A stretch of 64,000 nucleotides of DNA from Neobacillus niacini (GTDB lineage: Bacteria > Bacillota > Bacilli > Bacillales > Cytobacillaceae). Location: the NCBI RefSeq assembly GCF_023715415.1, contig NZ_JAMBOB010000006.1, positions 62,001-126,000 on the forward strand. Reading direction: 5' to 3'. The translations under genes were made by a program, and so were the position numbers. The notes beneath the pieces are model-generated. The model did not search any database and was not told where the DNA came from. It saw only the letters and a list, made by a program, of their open reading frames with translations. Of this stretch, positions 9,432-18,990 are shown piece after piece (positions within the stretch are counted from its first letter, which is position 1; each line of letters opens with the position of its first letter).

Positions 9432-10220
9432 CTAGTTTTTCAATTGAAAGCCCATATAGCTGGACAATTTTGCTGATGTTTCTAATGCTCTAGGCAGAGC
9501 AACCTTCTCGATGAATTCATTATGGAAGGTTGTTTCAGTAGCTACTACATTAACAGCTGCCAAAACCTTTCCAGTGCGATCAAAAATCGGTGCTGCAACT
9601 GATTGAATTCCTAATGTTAATTCTCCTTTAGTAATCGCATATCCTTTATTACGGATTCCTTCTAATTCTTCTTGTAAATCTAGTAAATCCGTTTGAGTCC
9701 TATCTGTATATGGTTTTAAGTTTGAACCATATAAAATCATATTTAATTGCTCCTTCGGTTGATAGGCAAGCTGCACCTTCCCATTTGCCGTAGCATGAGC
9801 GGGGAGTCTAAGTCCAATATTAACATTAATGGCTGAAATGCCTCTAACAGGGGCGCTCCCCACATAAACAACCTCATGTCCATCCAATATCGAAAGATGA
9901 CAGGATGCTCCTGTTTCATCTCTTAAGTTTTCAATATACGGCTGCGCAATTTCTGGAAGCTTCAAACTGCTTAAGTATGAAAATCCAATTTCTAAAACCT
10001 TAGGGGTTAAACTATATCGCTTAGTGGCTTCATCTTGAGCTAGGTATCCAAGTGATTGAAGAGTATATAACAGCCTAAATGGTACTGTTCGACTTACGTT
10101 TAGTTCTTTTGCAATTTCTACCAGCGATAGTGTCTGCCTTTCCTCTCCAAACAACTTTAATATTTCTAATCCTCTTACTAATGCATTGGCATTGTAACGT
10201 TCTTTATCATCTTTTGTCAA
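9432..10220 (-). CDS. IclR-family transcriptional regulator
   Basis: A 262-residue IclR regulator: N-terminal winged helix (about residues 10-70, with SLVEIAKELNVSRTVPFRLLYTL as wing-helix core) and C-terminal effector domain (about 80-255) with the family segment LRLPAHATANGKV. It probably starts at TTG, 9-10 bases after AGGAGGTG. It lies 40 bases downstream of the alpha/beta hydrolase gene and is probably cotranscribed with it, so its own expression would come under the operator at 11068. It is very similar to the second IclR protein at 11267. I infer that one or both bind the repeated palindrome of this region. Confidence 0.92.
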   Translation of the reverse strand: MTKDDKERYNANALVRGLEILKLFGEERQTLSLVEIAKELNVSRTVPFRLLYTLQSLGYLAQDEATKRYSLTPKVLEIGFSYLSSLKLPEIAQPYIENLRDETGASCHLSILDGHEVVYVGSAPVRGISAINVNIGLRLPAHATANGKVQLAYQPKEQLNMILYGSNLKPYTDRTQTDLLDLQEELEGIRNKGYAITKGELTLGIQSVAAPIFDRTGKVLAAVNVVATETTFHNEFIEKVALPRALETSAKLSSYMGFQLKN

Positions 10221-10260
10221 AAGTTCCTACACCTCCTTCGTGCGGTCTATATACTGCGAT

Positions 10261-11046
10261 TTATTTAAGAAAGTCCAATACAATTTTATTAAAGCTGTTC
10301 GGATTTTCCTGATAACATAAATGTCCTGTACCAGGAATGATTACCAATTCTGAATTTTTTAACTGGTTGTGAAAAATCTCTGACTCACTTACCGGTGTTA
10401 CCTTATCAAATTCTCCACAAATGACAAGTGAGCGAGTCTTAATAGAGGATAACATGTTCATTTGGTTTAAATGAAATAAAGAATATGCTACTGAGCGGTA
10501 CCCCATAGGTCTTACCTGTGACATAATTCTTTCTGCTTCCTTTTTTACTTCTGGGTCAGGATTGGGCGACAGAAGTTCCTTCACTCTATTCGCAGCAATT
10601 TCCTTTGGATCTAATGTATTAATATTATTTAGGCGTGCTGCTAATTTCTTTTGATTTTCTTCCATACTCAAGGATGTGGAGCCCCTTGTTGCATCTGAAA
10701 TGATTAAATTCTCCACTATTTCAGGAAATCGATAACAAAAATCAAGTGCAATCGCAGAACCCATTGAATGACCTAAGAGGGTTACAGATTTAAAGTTTAG
10801 TGCTTCAATAAAGCCTTTTAAAATATCTGCAAACTGACTGAACTCTGTCAATTCCTCTTTAGGGTCTGAACTTTTTCCATATCCAGGCGCATCCCAAGCG
10901 ATCACCGTATAATTTTCACTTAGCCCAGCTAATTGTTTTCTCCAGGATTGAGAATTGTTCCCCATCCCATGGAGTATGATTATTGGGCTTCCATTTCCTT
11001 CTATTTCATAATGAATAGATAAATCCTCAACGGGTAAATATGGCAT
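10261..11046 (-). CDS. Alpha/beta-fold hydrolase
   Basis: A 261-residue alpha/beta hydrolase. The catalytic triad can be read: nucleophile Ser in GHSMGSA, Asp in CGEFDKVTP and His in GTGHLCYQE; HGMGNNSQSW provides the oxyanion hole. The size and motifs fit meta-cleavage-product (C-C bond) hydrolases of the MhpC/BphD type as well as esterases or lactonases. The context of an extradiol-type dioxygenase favours the former, but this is inference. Start ATG with CAGGAGGTAGAAA. Cotranscribed with the IclR gene behind it. Confidence 0.82.
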   Translation of the reverse strand: MPYLPVEDLSIHYEIEGNGSPIIILHGMGNNSQSWRKQLAGLSENYTVIAWDAPGYGKSSDPKEELTEFSQFADILKGFIEALNFKSVTLLGHSMGSAIALDFCYRFPEIVENLIISDATRGSTSLSMEENQKKLAARLNNINTLDPKEIAANRVKELLSPNPDPEVKKEAERIMSQVRPMGYRSVAYSLFHLNQMNMLSSIKTRSLVICGEFDKVTPVSESEIFHNQLKNSELVIIPGTGHLCYQENPNSFNKIVLDFLK

Positions 11047-11067
11047 TTTCTACCTCCTGTAGACTTT

Positions 11068-11129
11068 TTGTTTTTTCCACAAAACACTGTTTTTCTTTTA
11101 CATAATATAACATTTTAAAAATTAGTCAA
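11068..11129 (-). promoter_or_regulatory. Promoter and IclR-type operator of the hydrolase-iclR unit
   Basis: Minus-strand promoter TTGACT (11124-11129), 16-bp spacer, TATTAT (11102-11107). Palindrome TGTTTT-n6-AAAACA at 11069-11086, about +9 to +26, followed by the extra half-site CTGTTTTTC, as in the other copies. Confidence 0.65.
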
Positions 11130-11266
11130 CAGAATTTTCAGATTAGTTGAGTTTTTTATGGTTGTAAAAAGACGCAGGACAGGAAAATGTTGTATACTAT
11201 TAACGAATCTTGTAATTAACTAGCGAATTCAATTGCCTCAACTACCGTTTACTAGGAGTGATATAT

Positions 11267-12055
11267 ATGTCTGAAGATAAAAATGATCGATACTTATCCA
11301 ATTCTCTTGTTAGAGGTTTAGAAATATTAAAGATGTTTAATGGTGACATGCCAACACTTTCATTATCCGAAATAGCTAATAAGCTTAATGTTAGTCGTAC
11401 TACTCCTTACCGAATCTTGTTCACGCTTCAATCCTTAGGTTATATCAGGCAGGATGAACTAACAAAAAGATATGAACTGACTCCTAAGGTCCTTGAACTA
11501 GGGTTCACCTATTTGAATACAATGCCTTTGTTAGACTTAGCGCGGCCCTATTTGGAAGAACTAAGAGATGAAACGGGGTTATCAACACATCTCGGAATAC
11601 TCGAGGGTAATGAAGTTGCTTATATCGCAAGAGTTCCTGGAAAAGGTGTATCAACTGTCAATGTTACCGTTGGCTCAAGACTTCCTGCACATGCTACGGC
11701 TTTAGGCAAGGTATTGCTTGCATTTCAAAAGGAAGAAAAATTAACATTCATGCTTAACGGGAATGAATTAAAATCATATACCGGCAAGACAAAAACAGAA
11801 CTACTAGCATTAGAAAAAGAATTAGCAGAAATAAAGGAAAAAGGGTATTCTACAAGCGATGAAGAATTTGAAAACGGGATATTTTCTGTTGCTGCTCCAA
11901 TCTTAAATAGACATGGTCATATTATTGCTGCAATCAATGTCGTAGCACCTGTAGCCGTCTGTAAAGGTGATTTTATTACAGAAACGGTTATTCCAGCATT
12001 ATTAAAACAAGCAGACCAGCTCTCTTCTTATTCAGGTTACCACCAACATAATTAA
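11267..12055 (+). CDS. IclR-family transcriptional regulator (second copy)
   Basis: A 262-residue IclR regulator divergent from the hydrolase gene, with N-terminal winged helix and C-terminal effector domain (GSRLPAHATALGKV). It is a close paralogue of the IclR protein at 9432: the N-terminal LVRGLEILK and the SLxEIAxxLNVSRT helix are shared. The ATG at 11267 is preceded by AGGAGTG; the in-frame GTG at 11258 overlaps that ribosome site. A -10 like TATACT lies at 11193-11198. Two paralogous sensors may respond to different intermediates while recognising similar DNA. Confidence 0.92.
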   Translation: MSEDKNDRYLSNSLVRGLEILKMFNGDMPTLSLSEIANKLNVSRTTPYRILFTLQSLGYIRQDELTKRYELTPKVLELGFTYLNTMPLLDLARPYLEELRDETGLSTHLGILEGNEVAYIARVPGKGVSTVNVTVGSRLPAHATALGKVLLAFQKEEKLTFMLNGNELKSYTGKTKTELLALEKELAEIKEKGYSTSDEEFENGIFSVAAPILNRHGHIIAAINVVAPVAVCKGDFITETVIPALLKQADQLSSYSGYHQHN

Positions 12056-12102
12056 GTTTTTAGCAGGGGATATTGTTATCCCCTCCTCATTATTGAAATT
12101 TG

Positions 12103-12855
12103 TTAATGCCAAAAGATAAACTTCTTTTGTATTACATCGAGAATAATACTCATTAAATAACCCACTATAGCAATCAGCATTACGGATGCTAATACATTTT
12201 CTTGAACGAGTGATGAAGACATAAAACTTAGTAAATATCCCATTCCTTCTGTTGAACTAATCATTTCTGTCAATATTGAGATAATGAGTGCAAGAGGAAG
12301 TGCAATTCTCAAGCCAGTAAAGATAGATGGTGCTGTTGCTGGCAGCAATACCTTCCAAAACATTTTAAGATGATTCGCTCCCATATTCTGTGAAGCCCAT
12401 ACATAGATATGATTTACCCTTAGTGCACCATAATAAGTATTAATAATAATTGGAAATAAGCACTCCAAAACGATTAAGAAAATCTTTGATCCTGAACCAA
12501 TTCCAAGCATAAAAACTAGAATCGGGTAGAGTGCTACCCTTGGAATGGGATAGCCAATTGAAAGCATCGGCTGCATTAATTTGTTCATTAAATTAAATCG
12601 GCTCATCATGATTCCCACTGGGACACCAATCACAGCTGCAATCGTAAATCCACTTAACACACGCACCATGGTTACCGACAAGTTGTCCCAAAGCAGTGAT
12701 GACAAGGCGAGATCGTACGCTACCCCAATCACAACAAACATGGATGGGAATAGCCTTTCTGGCATAATACCAAGAGCAGCAATAATTTCCCACACAATCA
12801 ATAATATAAAAATAGATTGATAATCTAAAACTTTATTCCAAATCTTTTTTATCAT
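12103..12855 (-). CDS. ABC transporter permease (SsuC/TauC type)
   Basis: A 250-residue inner-membrane permease with about six helices and the conserved cytoplasmic EAA-like loop (QNMGANHLKMFWKVLLPATAPSI in segments). It belongs to the nitrate/sulfonate/taurine-type importers (BPD_transp_1). It is the last gene of the four-gene unit SBP-ATPase-permease-permease read from 15.7 kb. A single-permease transporter is usual for this family; two different permeases here imply a heterodimeric channel. Confidence 0.88.
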   Translation of the reverse strand: MIKKIWNKVLDYQSIFILLIVWEIIAALGIMPERLFPSMFVVIGVAYDLALSSLLWDNLSVTMVRVLSGFTIAAVIGVPVGIMMSRFNLMNKLMQPMLSIGYPIPRVALYPILVFMLGIGSGSKIFLIVLECLFPIIINTYYGALRVNHIYVWASQNMGANHLKMFWKVLLPATAPSIFTGLRIALPLALIISILTEMISSTEGMGYLLSFMSSSLVQENVLASVMLIAIVGYLMSIILDVIQKKFIFWH

Positions 12856-12906
12856 TCTTTCACCTCTTCAAGTCCCTAGTAAGTTCCGCTCATAATCAAC
12901 TTGAGA

Positions 12907-13671
12907 TTACGCCTTATTAACATCCCACCATAATACTTTGCCTCGAATCGTAAGTAACAGTTTATCAAAGATAAATCCCAGTAATCCGATAAATGCTACA
13001 CCAGCAAACATATAGTCTGTTCTTCCCCCGAGATCAGCATTTAGAATCAGGAAACCTAATCCAAAACCGTTTGCAGCACCAATAATCTCTGATGAAAACA
13101 TCATGACAAAGGTCAATCCTAATGAAACTCTTAATCCATCAAATATCTTTGGAAGTGTAACAGGAAATACAATTTTTCGTAATAATTGAAAAGTACTTGC
13201 ACCCATATTTTGTCCTGACCAAAGATAGACTTGCTTGATGGATTTTACCCCGTCTCTTGTTGCAACAAAGCATGGAAAAAACGCTGTTAAAAAAATAATT
13301 AAAATCCTGGTTGTATCCGATATTCCAAACCAAACCATTAAAATAGGGAGTAATGCAATCTTTGGTATTGGGTTTAACGTGTTTACAATTGGATCAAAAA
13401 ATGTTCCCACTCTTCGATAGTACCCTGCTAAGATCCCTAGAGTAACACCCACGATAACAACTAACAAAAAGCCCATTAGTGATCTAAAAAGACTTGAACC
13501 AATATGATTTAATAAATCACCATCTAGCCAAAGTTCACCCATTGATTTAAAAATGGCCAAAGGGCTGGATAAGTAGGTTGGGAACCATTGAAAGACAGCT
13601 AGGAGTTCCCATATTAAAAATATGGCCAATAGCTCAATAACAGCAATCATTCGGAGAAGTTTATTATCCAT
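12907..13671 (-). CDS. ABC transporter permease (SsuC/TauC type)
   Basis: A 254-residue permease paralogous to the next gene downstream, again with a QNMGAST...LLRKIVFPVTLPKIF coupling loop. Its first eight bases overlap the end of the ATPase gene (ATGGATAA), typical of translational coupling. It is expected to pair with the permease at 12103. Confidence 0.88.
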   Translation of the reverse strand: MDNKLLRMIAVIELLAIFLIWELLAVFQWFPTYLSSPLAIFKSMGELWLDGDLLNHIGSSLFRSLMGFLLVVIVGVTLGILAGYYRRVGTFFDPIVNTLNPIPKIALLPILMVWFGISDTTRILIIFLTAFFPCFVATRDGVKSIKQVYLWSGQNMGASTFQLLRKIVFPVTLPKIFDGLRVSLGLTFVMMFSSEIIGAANGFGLGFLILNADLGGRTDYMFAGVAFIGLLGFIFDKLLLTIRGKVLWWDVNKA

Positions 13672-14473
13672 TGACTACCTCCGATACAATTTGGACTGGT
13701 TTATGATGCTCTTGATGAAGTAGATCCCAAATTTGATTACGATAATCTCTGAATTCAGGTGATTTATAGAGATTTAAATCTCGAGGTCGAGGAAACTTAA
13801 TGTCGATAACCTCTGAAATGACTGCTGGCCTGCCAGAAAACACGACAACGGTATCACTTAAAAAAACGGCTTCTTCGATATCATGAGTAACAAACAAAAC
13901 ACTTTTTTTCGATTCACTCCAGATTCGAAGCAATTCCACTTGCATTTCCTCTCTTGTTTGTGCATCTAAAGCACCAAATGGTTCATCCATCAATAACACT
14001 TCAGGATCAAAGGCTAGTATCCGCGCTAGCGAAATTCTCTGTCTCATCCCGCCCGATAGCTGCGAAGGTAATTGATTTCGAAATTCCCATAAGCGGACCA
14101 ATTTTAAATATCTTTCAACAATCTCGTTTTTTTCCTTCTTCGGCATCCCTTGGATGTCTAATCCCCAAGCAACATTATCAAATACATTCAACCATGGAAA
14201 CAAGGCAGATTCCTGAAACATCATTCCCCTGTCAGGGCCTGGCTTTTCAACTTCTTTTCCTCTTACTTTCACTTTACCGGAGGACTTTTCAATAAATCCC
14301 CCGACAATGTGTAAAAATGTGCTTTTTCCGCAGCCGCTCGGCCCAACGATACTAACAAATTTACCTTCAGGAATCGTTAAACTTACATCTTTTATCGCAA
14401 CAGTATCTTCATTTTTAGTCGAATAAACTTTTCTCAAATTCTCAATTTCCATCGCAGCGTTCTTTTTGGTCAT
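13664..14473 (-). CDS. ABC transporter ATP-binding protein (SsuB/TauB type)
   Basis: A 269-residue ATPase with Walker A GPSGCGKST, signature LSGGMRQR, Walker B VLLMDEP and the H-loop FVTHD. The GALD D-loop and the length fit nitrate/sulfonate/taurine importers. Strong ribosome site GGAGGAGTACTA. It energises the two permeases downstream. Confidence 0.92.
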   Translation of the reverse strand: MTKKNAAMEIENLRKVYSTKNEDTVAIKDVSLTIPEGKFVSIVGPSGCGKSTFLHIVGGFIEKSSGKVKVRGKEVEKPGPDRGMMFQESALFPWLNVFDNVAWGLDIQGMPKKEKNEIVERYLKLVRLWEFRNQLPSQLSGGMRQRISLARILAFDPEVLLMDEPFGALDAQTREEMQVELLRIWSESKKSVLFVTHDIEEAVFLSDTVVVFSGRPAVISEVIDIKFPRPRDLNLYKSPEFRDYRNQIWDLLHQEHHKPVQIVSEVVNG

Positions 14474-14521
14474 TAGTACTCCTCCTATTTATAAATGCGA
14501 GGACAAATGTCCCCGCATTAC

Positions 14522-15526
14522 TTATTCAGATGGCAGCAATGAGGTATCAATTAAATCATCAAGATCAATCTTTTTCTCAATCCACTTATCTTTTAACATA
14601 AGTTCCTGAACTTTCTCCCAACCATCACGGTTAATATAAGCAGAACGATTATTATCGGTCATGTTAACATAGATTTTTGGGTCAGCCTGTACCTTTTTCG
14701 TTTTATCAATGATCTTCTGTCTCGCTTCTGGACCATTTTCGTGGTAATACTTTACGATATTTGCATAGTCTGCTAAGAAATCTTTTACAGCTTGCTTATT
14801 TTCCTTAATAAAGTCTGGATGTAAAAACATAACGAGGAAATCTTCATCGAAAGGAACACCTGTTTTAGAGGTAAAAATGGTTTTGAACTCACCACTCTCT
14901 TCTGCAGCAGCACCAAATGGCTGCGGGAACATCCCTAAATCAATTTTTTTAGATTTGACTGCTTCCGTCATGGCTGGTATTGGAGTTATTGCATATTTCA
15001 CATCTTTATCTGGATCTAAACCTGCCGATCTTAATGCACTACGAACCCACATATCAGTTGGAGATTTAAAATCAGAAAGCCCGATTGTTTTCCCTTTAAG
15101 GTCCTTAATGTCATTAATTTCTGAATCTTTTAATGTCATGAAAGCTGAATTGAATCCTACATCTGGTGTATCTTTTGAAACTACGGCTACTACTTTCATC
15201 TCAACCCCTTGAGAGCTCGATAGAATTGCCGCACCTTGTCCTAATGTTCCCCCATCAATTTGATCTGCTTGATAAGCATTCAATCTATCAGCATTCGCTC
15301 TAAATTGGGAGAGATTAAGTTTATATGTTTTTCCAAGATTTTCAGCCAATGATGGATCTGCTTCAAATAGCCAAATTGGTTCTTCCGTTGCAAATCCGCC
15401 GCCAAAGTTAATTTCTACAACTCCTCCATCTTTTTTCTCTTCTGTTCCTGAAGACTTTTCATCGGAACACGCTGCAAGCATGAAGGCTAGTGTGATTAAA
15501 CCGAAGAATAATAAGTACTTTTTCAC
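14522..15526 (-). CDS. ABC substrate-binding lipoprotein (NMT1/SsuA-like)
   Basis: A 334-residue periplasmic-binding-type lipoprotein. From the GTG at 15526, preceded by GGGAGTTG, it has a short basic N terminus, a hydrophobic signal and the lipobox LAAC with modified Cys followed by SDEKSSG. The mature part resembles NMT1/SsuA-like binding proteins (IDGGTLGQGAAI, DLKGKTIGLSD). A longer frame to 15616 adds an untypical tail. The ligand is not evident. Promoter and operator at 15669-15734 place it in the same regulon as the degradation genes, which suggests an aromatic acid or related ligand. Confidence 0.85.
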   Translation of the reverse strand: MKKYLLFFGLITLAFMLAACSDEKSSGTEEKKDGGVVEINFGGGFATEEPIWLFEADPSLAENLGKTYKLNLSQFRANADRLNAYQADQIDGGTLGQGAAILSSSQGVEMKVVAVVSKDTPDVGFNSAFMTLKDSEINDIKDLKGKTIGLSDFKSPTDMWVRSALRSAGLDPDKDVKYAITPIPAMTEAVKSKKIDLGMFPQPFGAAAEESGEFKTIFTSKTGVPFDEDFLVMFLHPDFIKENKQAVKDFLADYANIVKYYHENGPEARQKIIDKTKKVQADPKIYVNMTDNNRSAYINRDGWEKVQELMLKDKWIEKKIDLDDLIDTSLLPSE

Positions 15527-15668
15527 AAAGAACAACTCCCATTCTTTCTCAAATTGTAAAAACCCCTGACATCCCCCTGCTAATTCCATCCTATTTGTTC
15601 CAATTTCAAATTTCATATTAATATAAAAGGCAAAAAAATTAGAGTTATCTCACTATCACTCTCCTTTC

Positions 15669-15734
15669 ATGTTTCATATACAAAAACAAGTTTTGCTATA
15701 TATACATTGTAATGACAGTTGGAATAGTAGTCAA
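15669..15734 (-). promoter_or_regulatory. Promoter and IclR-type operator of the ABC importer unit
   Basis: Minus-strand promoter TTGACT (15729-15734), 17-bp spacer, TACAAT (15706-15711). A degenerate operator at 15669-15688, TGTTT and AAACA arms with one extra central base, followed by GTTTTGC, sits at about +11 to +30 as in the other units. Confidence 0.6.
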
Positions 15735-15776
15735 TCAATTTATTTGAAAATATATAATTTTCAGTTAACCACAAAC

Positions 15777-15806
15777 AAAAAAAAAGCCTCCAATTTCCTG
15801 AGACTT
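15777..15806 (-). terminator. Rho-independent terminator after the gntR gene
   Basis: On the minus strand AGTCTC pairs with GAGGCT (one G-U) over a 9-base loop and is followed by nine T. It ends the unit that includes gntR. Confidence 0.75.
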
Positions 15807-15813
15807 TTCAACT

Positions 15814-16524
15814 TTAAAGATATTCCATAAAGCTAGTGTGATGGATATAATTTTCATTTACATGCTTTTTGATTGTTTGAACCGCTTTCTCTTTATCCCT
15901 TTCACGAAATGCTTCAATCAGCTGGAGATGTTCATTTGTCCGCTCCTTATACCAAACTGAATCAAATGGACGTACAGTCCCATCACCTTGTATTGATAAG
16001 AATGAAATCCGCATCGAAAGCCATAATGAGTCTGTAAACTTCTTCATAAAATAGTTTCCAGAATAAGAATAAATCATCTGATGAAATTCAATGTTCAAAT
16101 GAGTACCCCTAATAAAGTCATTGGTTTTTAAGGTATTTATCATTTTCTCAGTGGACCATTCTAATTCTCTTATCCCGTCTTCTGTTATTAATTCACAAGC
16201 TTTAGAAACAGCAAATGCTTCAAGAACTTCTCTAATTTCAAATTCTTGTTTTAACAATTCAAAGTTAATCGGTGCTATTTCCATTCCTATTCCAGGTTTC
16301 ACCATCAGCAACCCTTCTTGCTCTAACTTTCTTAATGCTTCCCGTACAGGAGTACGGCTACAGTTACACTTATTTGCCAAATCATCTTCCGTAACTCGAT
16401 CTCCTGGCAATAATTTCCCTTCAATAATTGCATTTTTCACAATAAGAAAGATTGCCTCACGCAGTGGTTTGGAAGAATAGCGTTCTAACTCTCTTTCAAA
16501 ATGATATTGCTGCTGTTTCTCCAT
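15814..16524 (-). CDS. GntR-family transcriptional regulator (FadR/FCD type)
   Basis: A 236-residue regulator: N-terminal winged helix with the diagnostic LANKCNCSRTPVREALRKLE segment (about 48-70) and a C-terminal all-helical FCD domain (about 90-225) with the H of NIEFHQMIY as a metal or ligand contact. It follows livF by 43 bases and precedes a terminator, so it is probably the last gene of the long cox-liv unit and autoregulated. Twin TGTATACA sites near the coxG promoter are plausible targets (inference). Confidence 0.88.
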   Translation of the reverse strand: MEKQQQYHFERELERYSSKPLREAIFLIVKNAIIEGKLLPGDRVTEDDLANKCNCSRTPVREALRKLEQEGLLMVKPGIGMEIAPINFELLKQEFEIREVLEAFAVSKACELITEDGIRELEWSTEKMINTLKTNDFIRGTHLNIEFHQMIYSYSGNYFMKKFTDSLWLSMRISFLSIQGDGTVRPFDSVWYKERTNEHLQLIEAFRERDKEKAVQTIKKHVNENYIHHTSFMEYL

Positions 16525-16567
16525 TTAAATTCTCCTTCAATAAACACCTTAATCAACTACTACTTTA

Positions 16568-17278
16568 TTATACTCCAAGGTATTTGTGAAGAATTTCATC
16601 ACTATTTAATAGCACATCAGGAGTACCTTCCCAAACAATATGCCCTTTATTCATGACCAACACGCGGTCCGCTACATCACATGCAAGCCTTAAATTTTGC
16701 TCAACAACAAGTATCGATAAACCTGTCTTTTTCAAATCCCTAATTATATCTGTAATTTGATCAATAATAACAGGAGCAAGACCTTCTGAAGGTTCATCCA
16801 TTAGAATTAGCTGTGGATTGGTTATTAATGCTCTTCCGATTGCTAACATTTGCTGCTGCCCGCCCGATAACTCATTACCCATATTTTGTTCTCGTAGCTT
16901 TAACGCTGGGAACAATTCATATACCTCATCAATTGTCCAATATTTCAAGCCTTTTTCTTTATGTTTAATAGGCCGGCTTGGCATTAGGAGGTTTTCTTTT
17001 ACGGTAAGAGAAGAAAAGACCCTTCTGCCCTGTGGAACTAATGCCATATGCAGTTTTGAGATTTTATTTGCTGGTAAACCTTCAATAGAATGATCCTTAA
17101 AGCGAATCTTTCCTTTTTTCGATGGTGTTAAACCGGAAATAGTGTGAATCGTTGTGGTCTTACCCGCACCATTTCGACCTAAAAGTGCAACACACTCACC
17201 TTCAGAAACAGTGAAATTAACCCCTTGTAAAATATGGCTATTTCCATAATACGTGTGAACATCTTCTAAACTAAGCAT
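16568..17278 (-). CDS. livF: Branched-chain amino acid-type ABC ATP-binding protein LivF
   Basis: A 236-residue ATPase with Walker A GRNGAGKTT, signature LSGGQQQ and Walker B LILMDEPSEGL, the latter typical of LivF. The ATG at 17278 has ribosome site GGAGGTG and overlaps the livG stop by eight bases; an upstream GTG at 17299 is less likely. Together with livG, livM, livH and a binding protein it forms a HAAT importer, a family that carries amino acids, urea or aromatic acids. Confidence 0.92.
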   Translation of the reverse strand: MLSLEDVHTYYGNSHILQGVNFTVSEGECVALLGRNGAGKTTTIHTISGLTPSKKGKIRFKDHSIEGLPANKISKLHMALVPQGRRVFSSLTVKENLLMPSRPIKHKEKGLKYWTIDEVYELFPALKLREQNMGNELSGGQQQMLAIGRALITNPQLILMDEPSEGLAPVIIDQITDIIRDLKKTGLSILVVEQNLRLACDVADRVLVMNKGHIVWEGTPDVLLNSDEILHKYLGV

Positions 17279-18026
17279 GGTTTCGGGCACCTCCACCAAA
17301 GTATATTTCTTGAATCATTTCATTCCCGCGAACTTCTTCTGGAGTGCCTGATAGAATCGTTTCTCCATGATGTAAAACCGTTATCCGATCAGCTGTACTA
17401 AATACTACCTCCATATCGTGTTCAATCATTAATAAAGTAACAGAACGAGGTATCTTTTTAATTAATTCTGTCGTCCTCACTGTTTCAGATGGTGACATAC
17501 CAGATGTAGGTTCATCTAAAAGCAGGATTTTCGGTTTCGCACAAAGGGCTAACATAATTTCTAGAACCCGTTGTTCACCATAGGACAAATTTTTTACTTT
17601 TACATATCTTCTATCCTGCATTTCCCATTGAAGTAACATCTCTTTTGATTCTCTTTTAATATCTAAATACTCAGATAAACTTTTGAAAAAATTCATCTTA
17701 TATGGTTTTTCAGATAGAATGGCTAAGTAAATATTTTCTTCAACAGTTAAATCATTGAATAAATTATTTTTTTGAAATGTTCTTGCCATCCCTAAGTGAA
17801 CCCGTTCATGTGAGGGTACATCCTTAATCAATTTTCCTTCTAAAAAAACATCCCCAGACTCAAACTTGAGCGTTCCATAGAGACAATTGATAAAAGTGGT
17901 TTTTCCGGCACCATTAGGTCCGATAATGACATGGCGTTCACCTTGCTGCAATTCTATCGTCGCGTCTTTTAAGACATTGATAGCTTTAAAGGATTTATTT
18001 AGCTTTTCCACTTTCATTAAGCTCAA
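17271..18026 (-). CDS. livG: Branched-chain amino acid-type ABC ATP-binding protein LivG
   Basis: A 251-residue ATPase with Walker A GPNGAGKTT, LSYGEQR signature variant and Walker B ILLLDEPTSGM, as usual for LivG. It probably starts at TTG 18026, nine bases after a G-rich ribosome site; an ATG at 18017 is the alternative. Its start lies within the 3' end of livM (32-bp overlap). Confidence 0.9.
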   Translation of the reverse strand: MSLMKVEKLNKSFKAINVLKDATIELQQGERHVIIGPNGAGKTTFINCLYGTLKFESGDVFLEGKLIKDVPSHERVHLGMARTFQKNNLFNDLTVEENIYLAILSEKPYKMNFFKSLSEYLDIKRESKEMLLQWEMQDRRYVKVKNLSYGEQRVLEIMLALCAKPKILLLDEPTSGMSPSETVRTTELIKKIPRSVTLLMIEHDMEVVFSTADRITVLHHGETILSGTPEEVRGNEMIQEIYFGGGARNHA

Positions 18027-18990
18027 TGATTGTCGCCCCCTTTTTATCCACTAATAAATTTTTACTAGGCATCAGTTTTTTTCCAACTATTTGAAGTAAT
18101 TGTAAGATTCCGCCGCGATTATAGAGAACAATTACAATAAATAGCAGCCCCATGATTAATGACCAGCGGTCCGTCATCGTGCTAATATAGTTCTGGAGGA
18201 AAATAAACACACCTGCTCCAATAACTGGGCCAAACAATGTTCCTAAACCGCCTATGAAGACCATAATAAGCACAGTGGTAGCCATATGGACACTAAATAA
18301 TTCAGGACTTGCAAACTGCGTTTTAAAAATGTATAAACCGCCAGCTAATCCTGCTAATCCTCCTGCAAACACATAGGCGATAATTTGGTACTTTTTCACA
18401 TTATAGCCAAGTGCAATCATCCGACCTTCGTTTTCCATAACCCCTTTTAAACCTTTTCCTAGCGGTGAGTTAACAAATAATCGAAGAACAAAATAAGATA
18501 GGATGAAAAAAGCACCGGCAAAATAGAACAAGCTTAATGGAGATACAAGCTCCATGAATCCAAGGTTGGGCTTAACCGATGTTCCAAGCCCATCCGCTCC
18601 ACCCCATAAGTCCGATTGGCGAAAAAAGAGAAATAGCATTTGGGTAATGGCTAATGTAATCATCAAGAAGAAGATTCCTTTATTCCGTACAGCTATTAAT
18701 CCTGTTAATAGCGCAAAAATACCTGAGAGAATAATAGCCGCCGGCAGCAGGATATAGATGCTTGTTACATATTGGCTTAATACGGCAACCGTATATGCGC
18801 CAATACCGAAGAATGCACTATGTCCAAGAGATTGTAAACCTCCGAATCCCATAATCAAACCAAGACTCATAGCAAAAATCGCCATAATTAACACTTCTGT
18901 CAACATAAATAGAACAAATGGTGAGATAACAAAAGGAAGTGCACAAATACTTACAGCGAGTAACAATGTGACAATGATTGATTTTTTCAT
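17995..18990 (-). CDS. livM: Branched-chain amino acid-type ABC permease LivM
   Basis: A 331-residue membrane permease with 8-10 predicted helices and the LivM-type MGFGGLQSLGHSAFFGIGAY segment and the IGGLGTLFGPVIGA loop. Its start overlaps the livH stop by four bases (ATGA). Confidence 0.92.
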   Translation of the reverse strand: MKKSIIVTLLLAVSICALPFVISPFVLFMLTEVLIMAIFAMSLGLIMGFGGLQSLGHSAFFGIGAYTVAVLSQYVTSIYILLPAAIILSGIFALLTGLIAVRNKGIFFLMITLAITQMLFLFFRQSDLWGGADGLGTSVKPNLGFMELVSPLSLFYFAGAFFILSYFVLRLFVNSPLGKGLKGVMENEGRMIALGYNVKKYQIIAYVFAGGLAGLAGGLYIFKTQFASPELFSVHMATTVLIMVFIGGLGTLFGPVIGAGVFIFLQNYISTMTDRWSLIMGLLFIVIVLYNRGGILQLLQIVGKKLMPSKNLLVDKKGATIIELNESGKAK

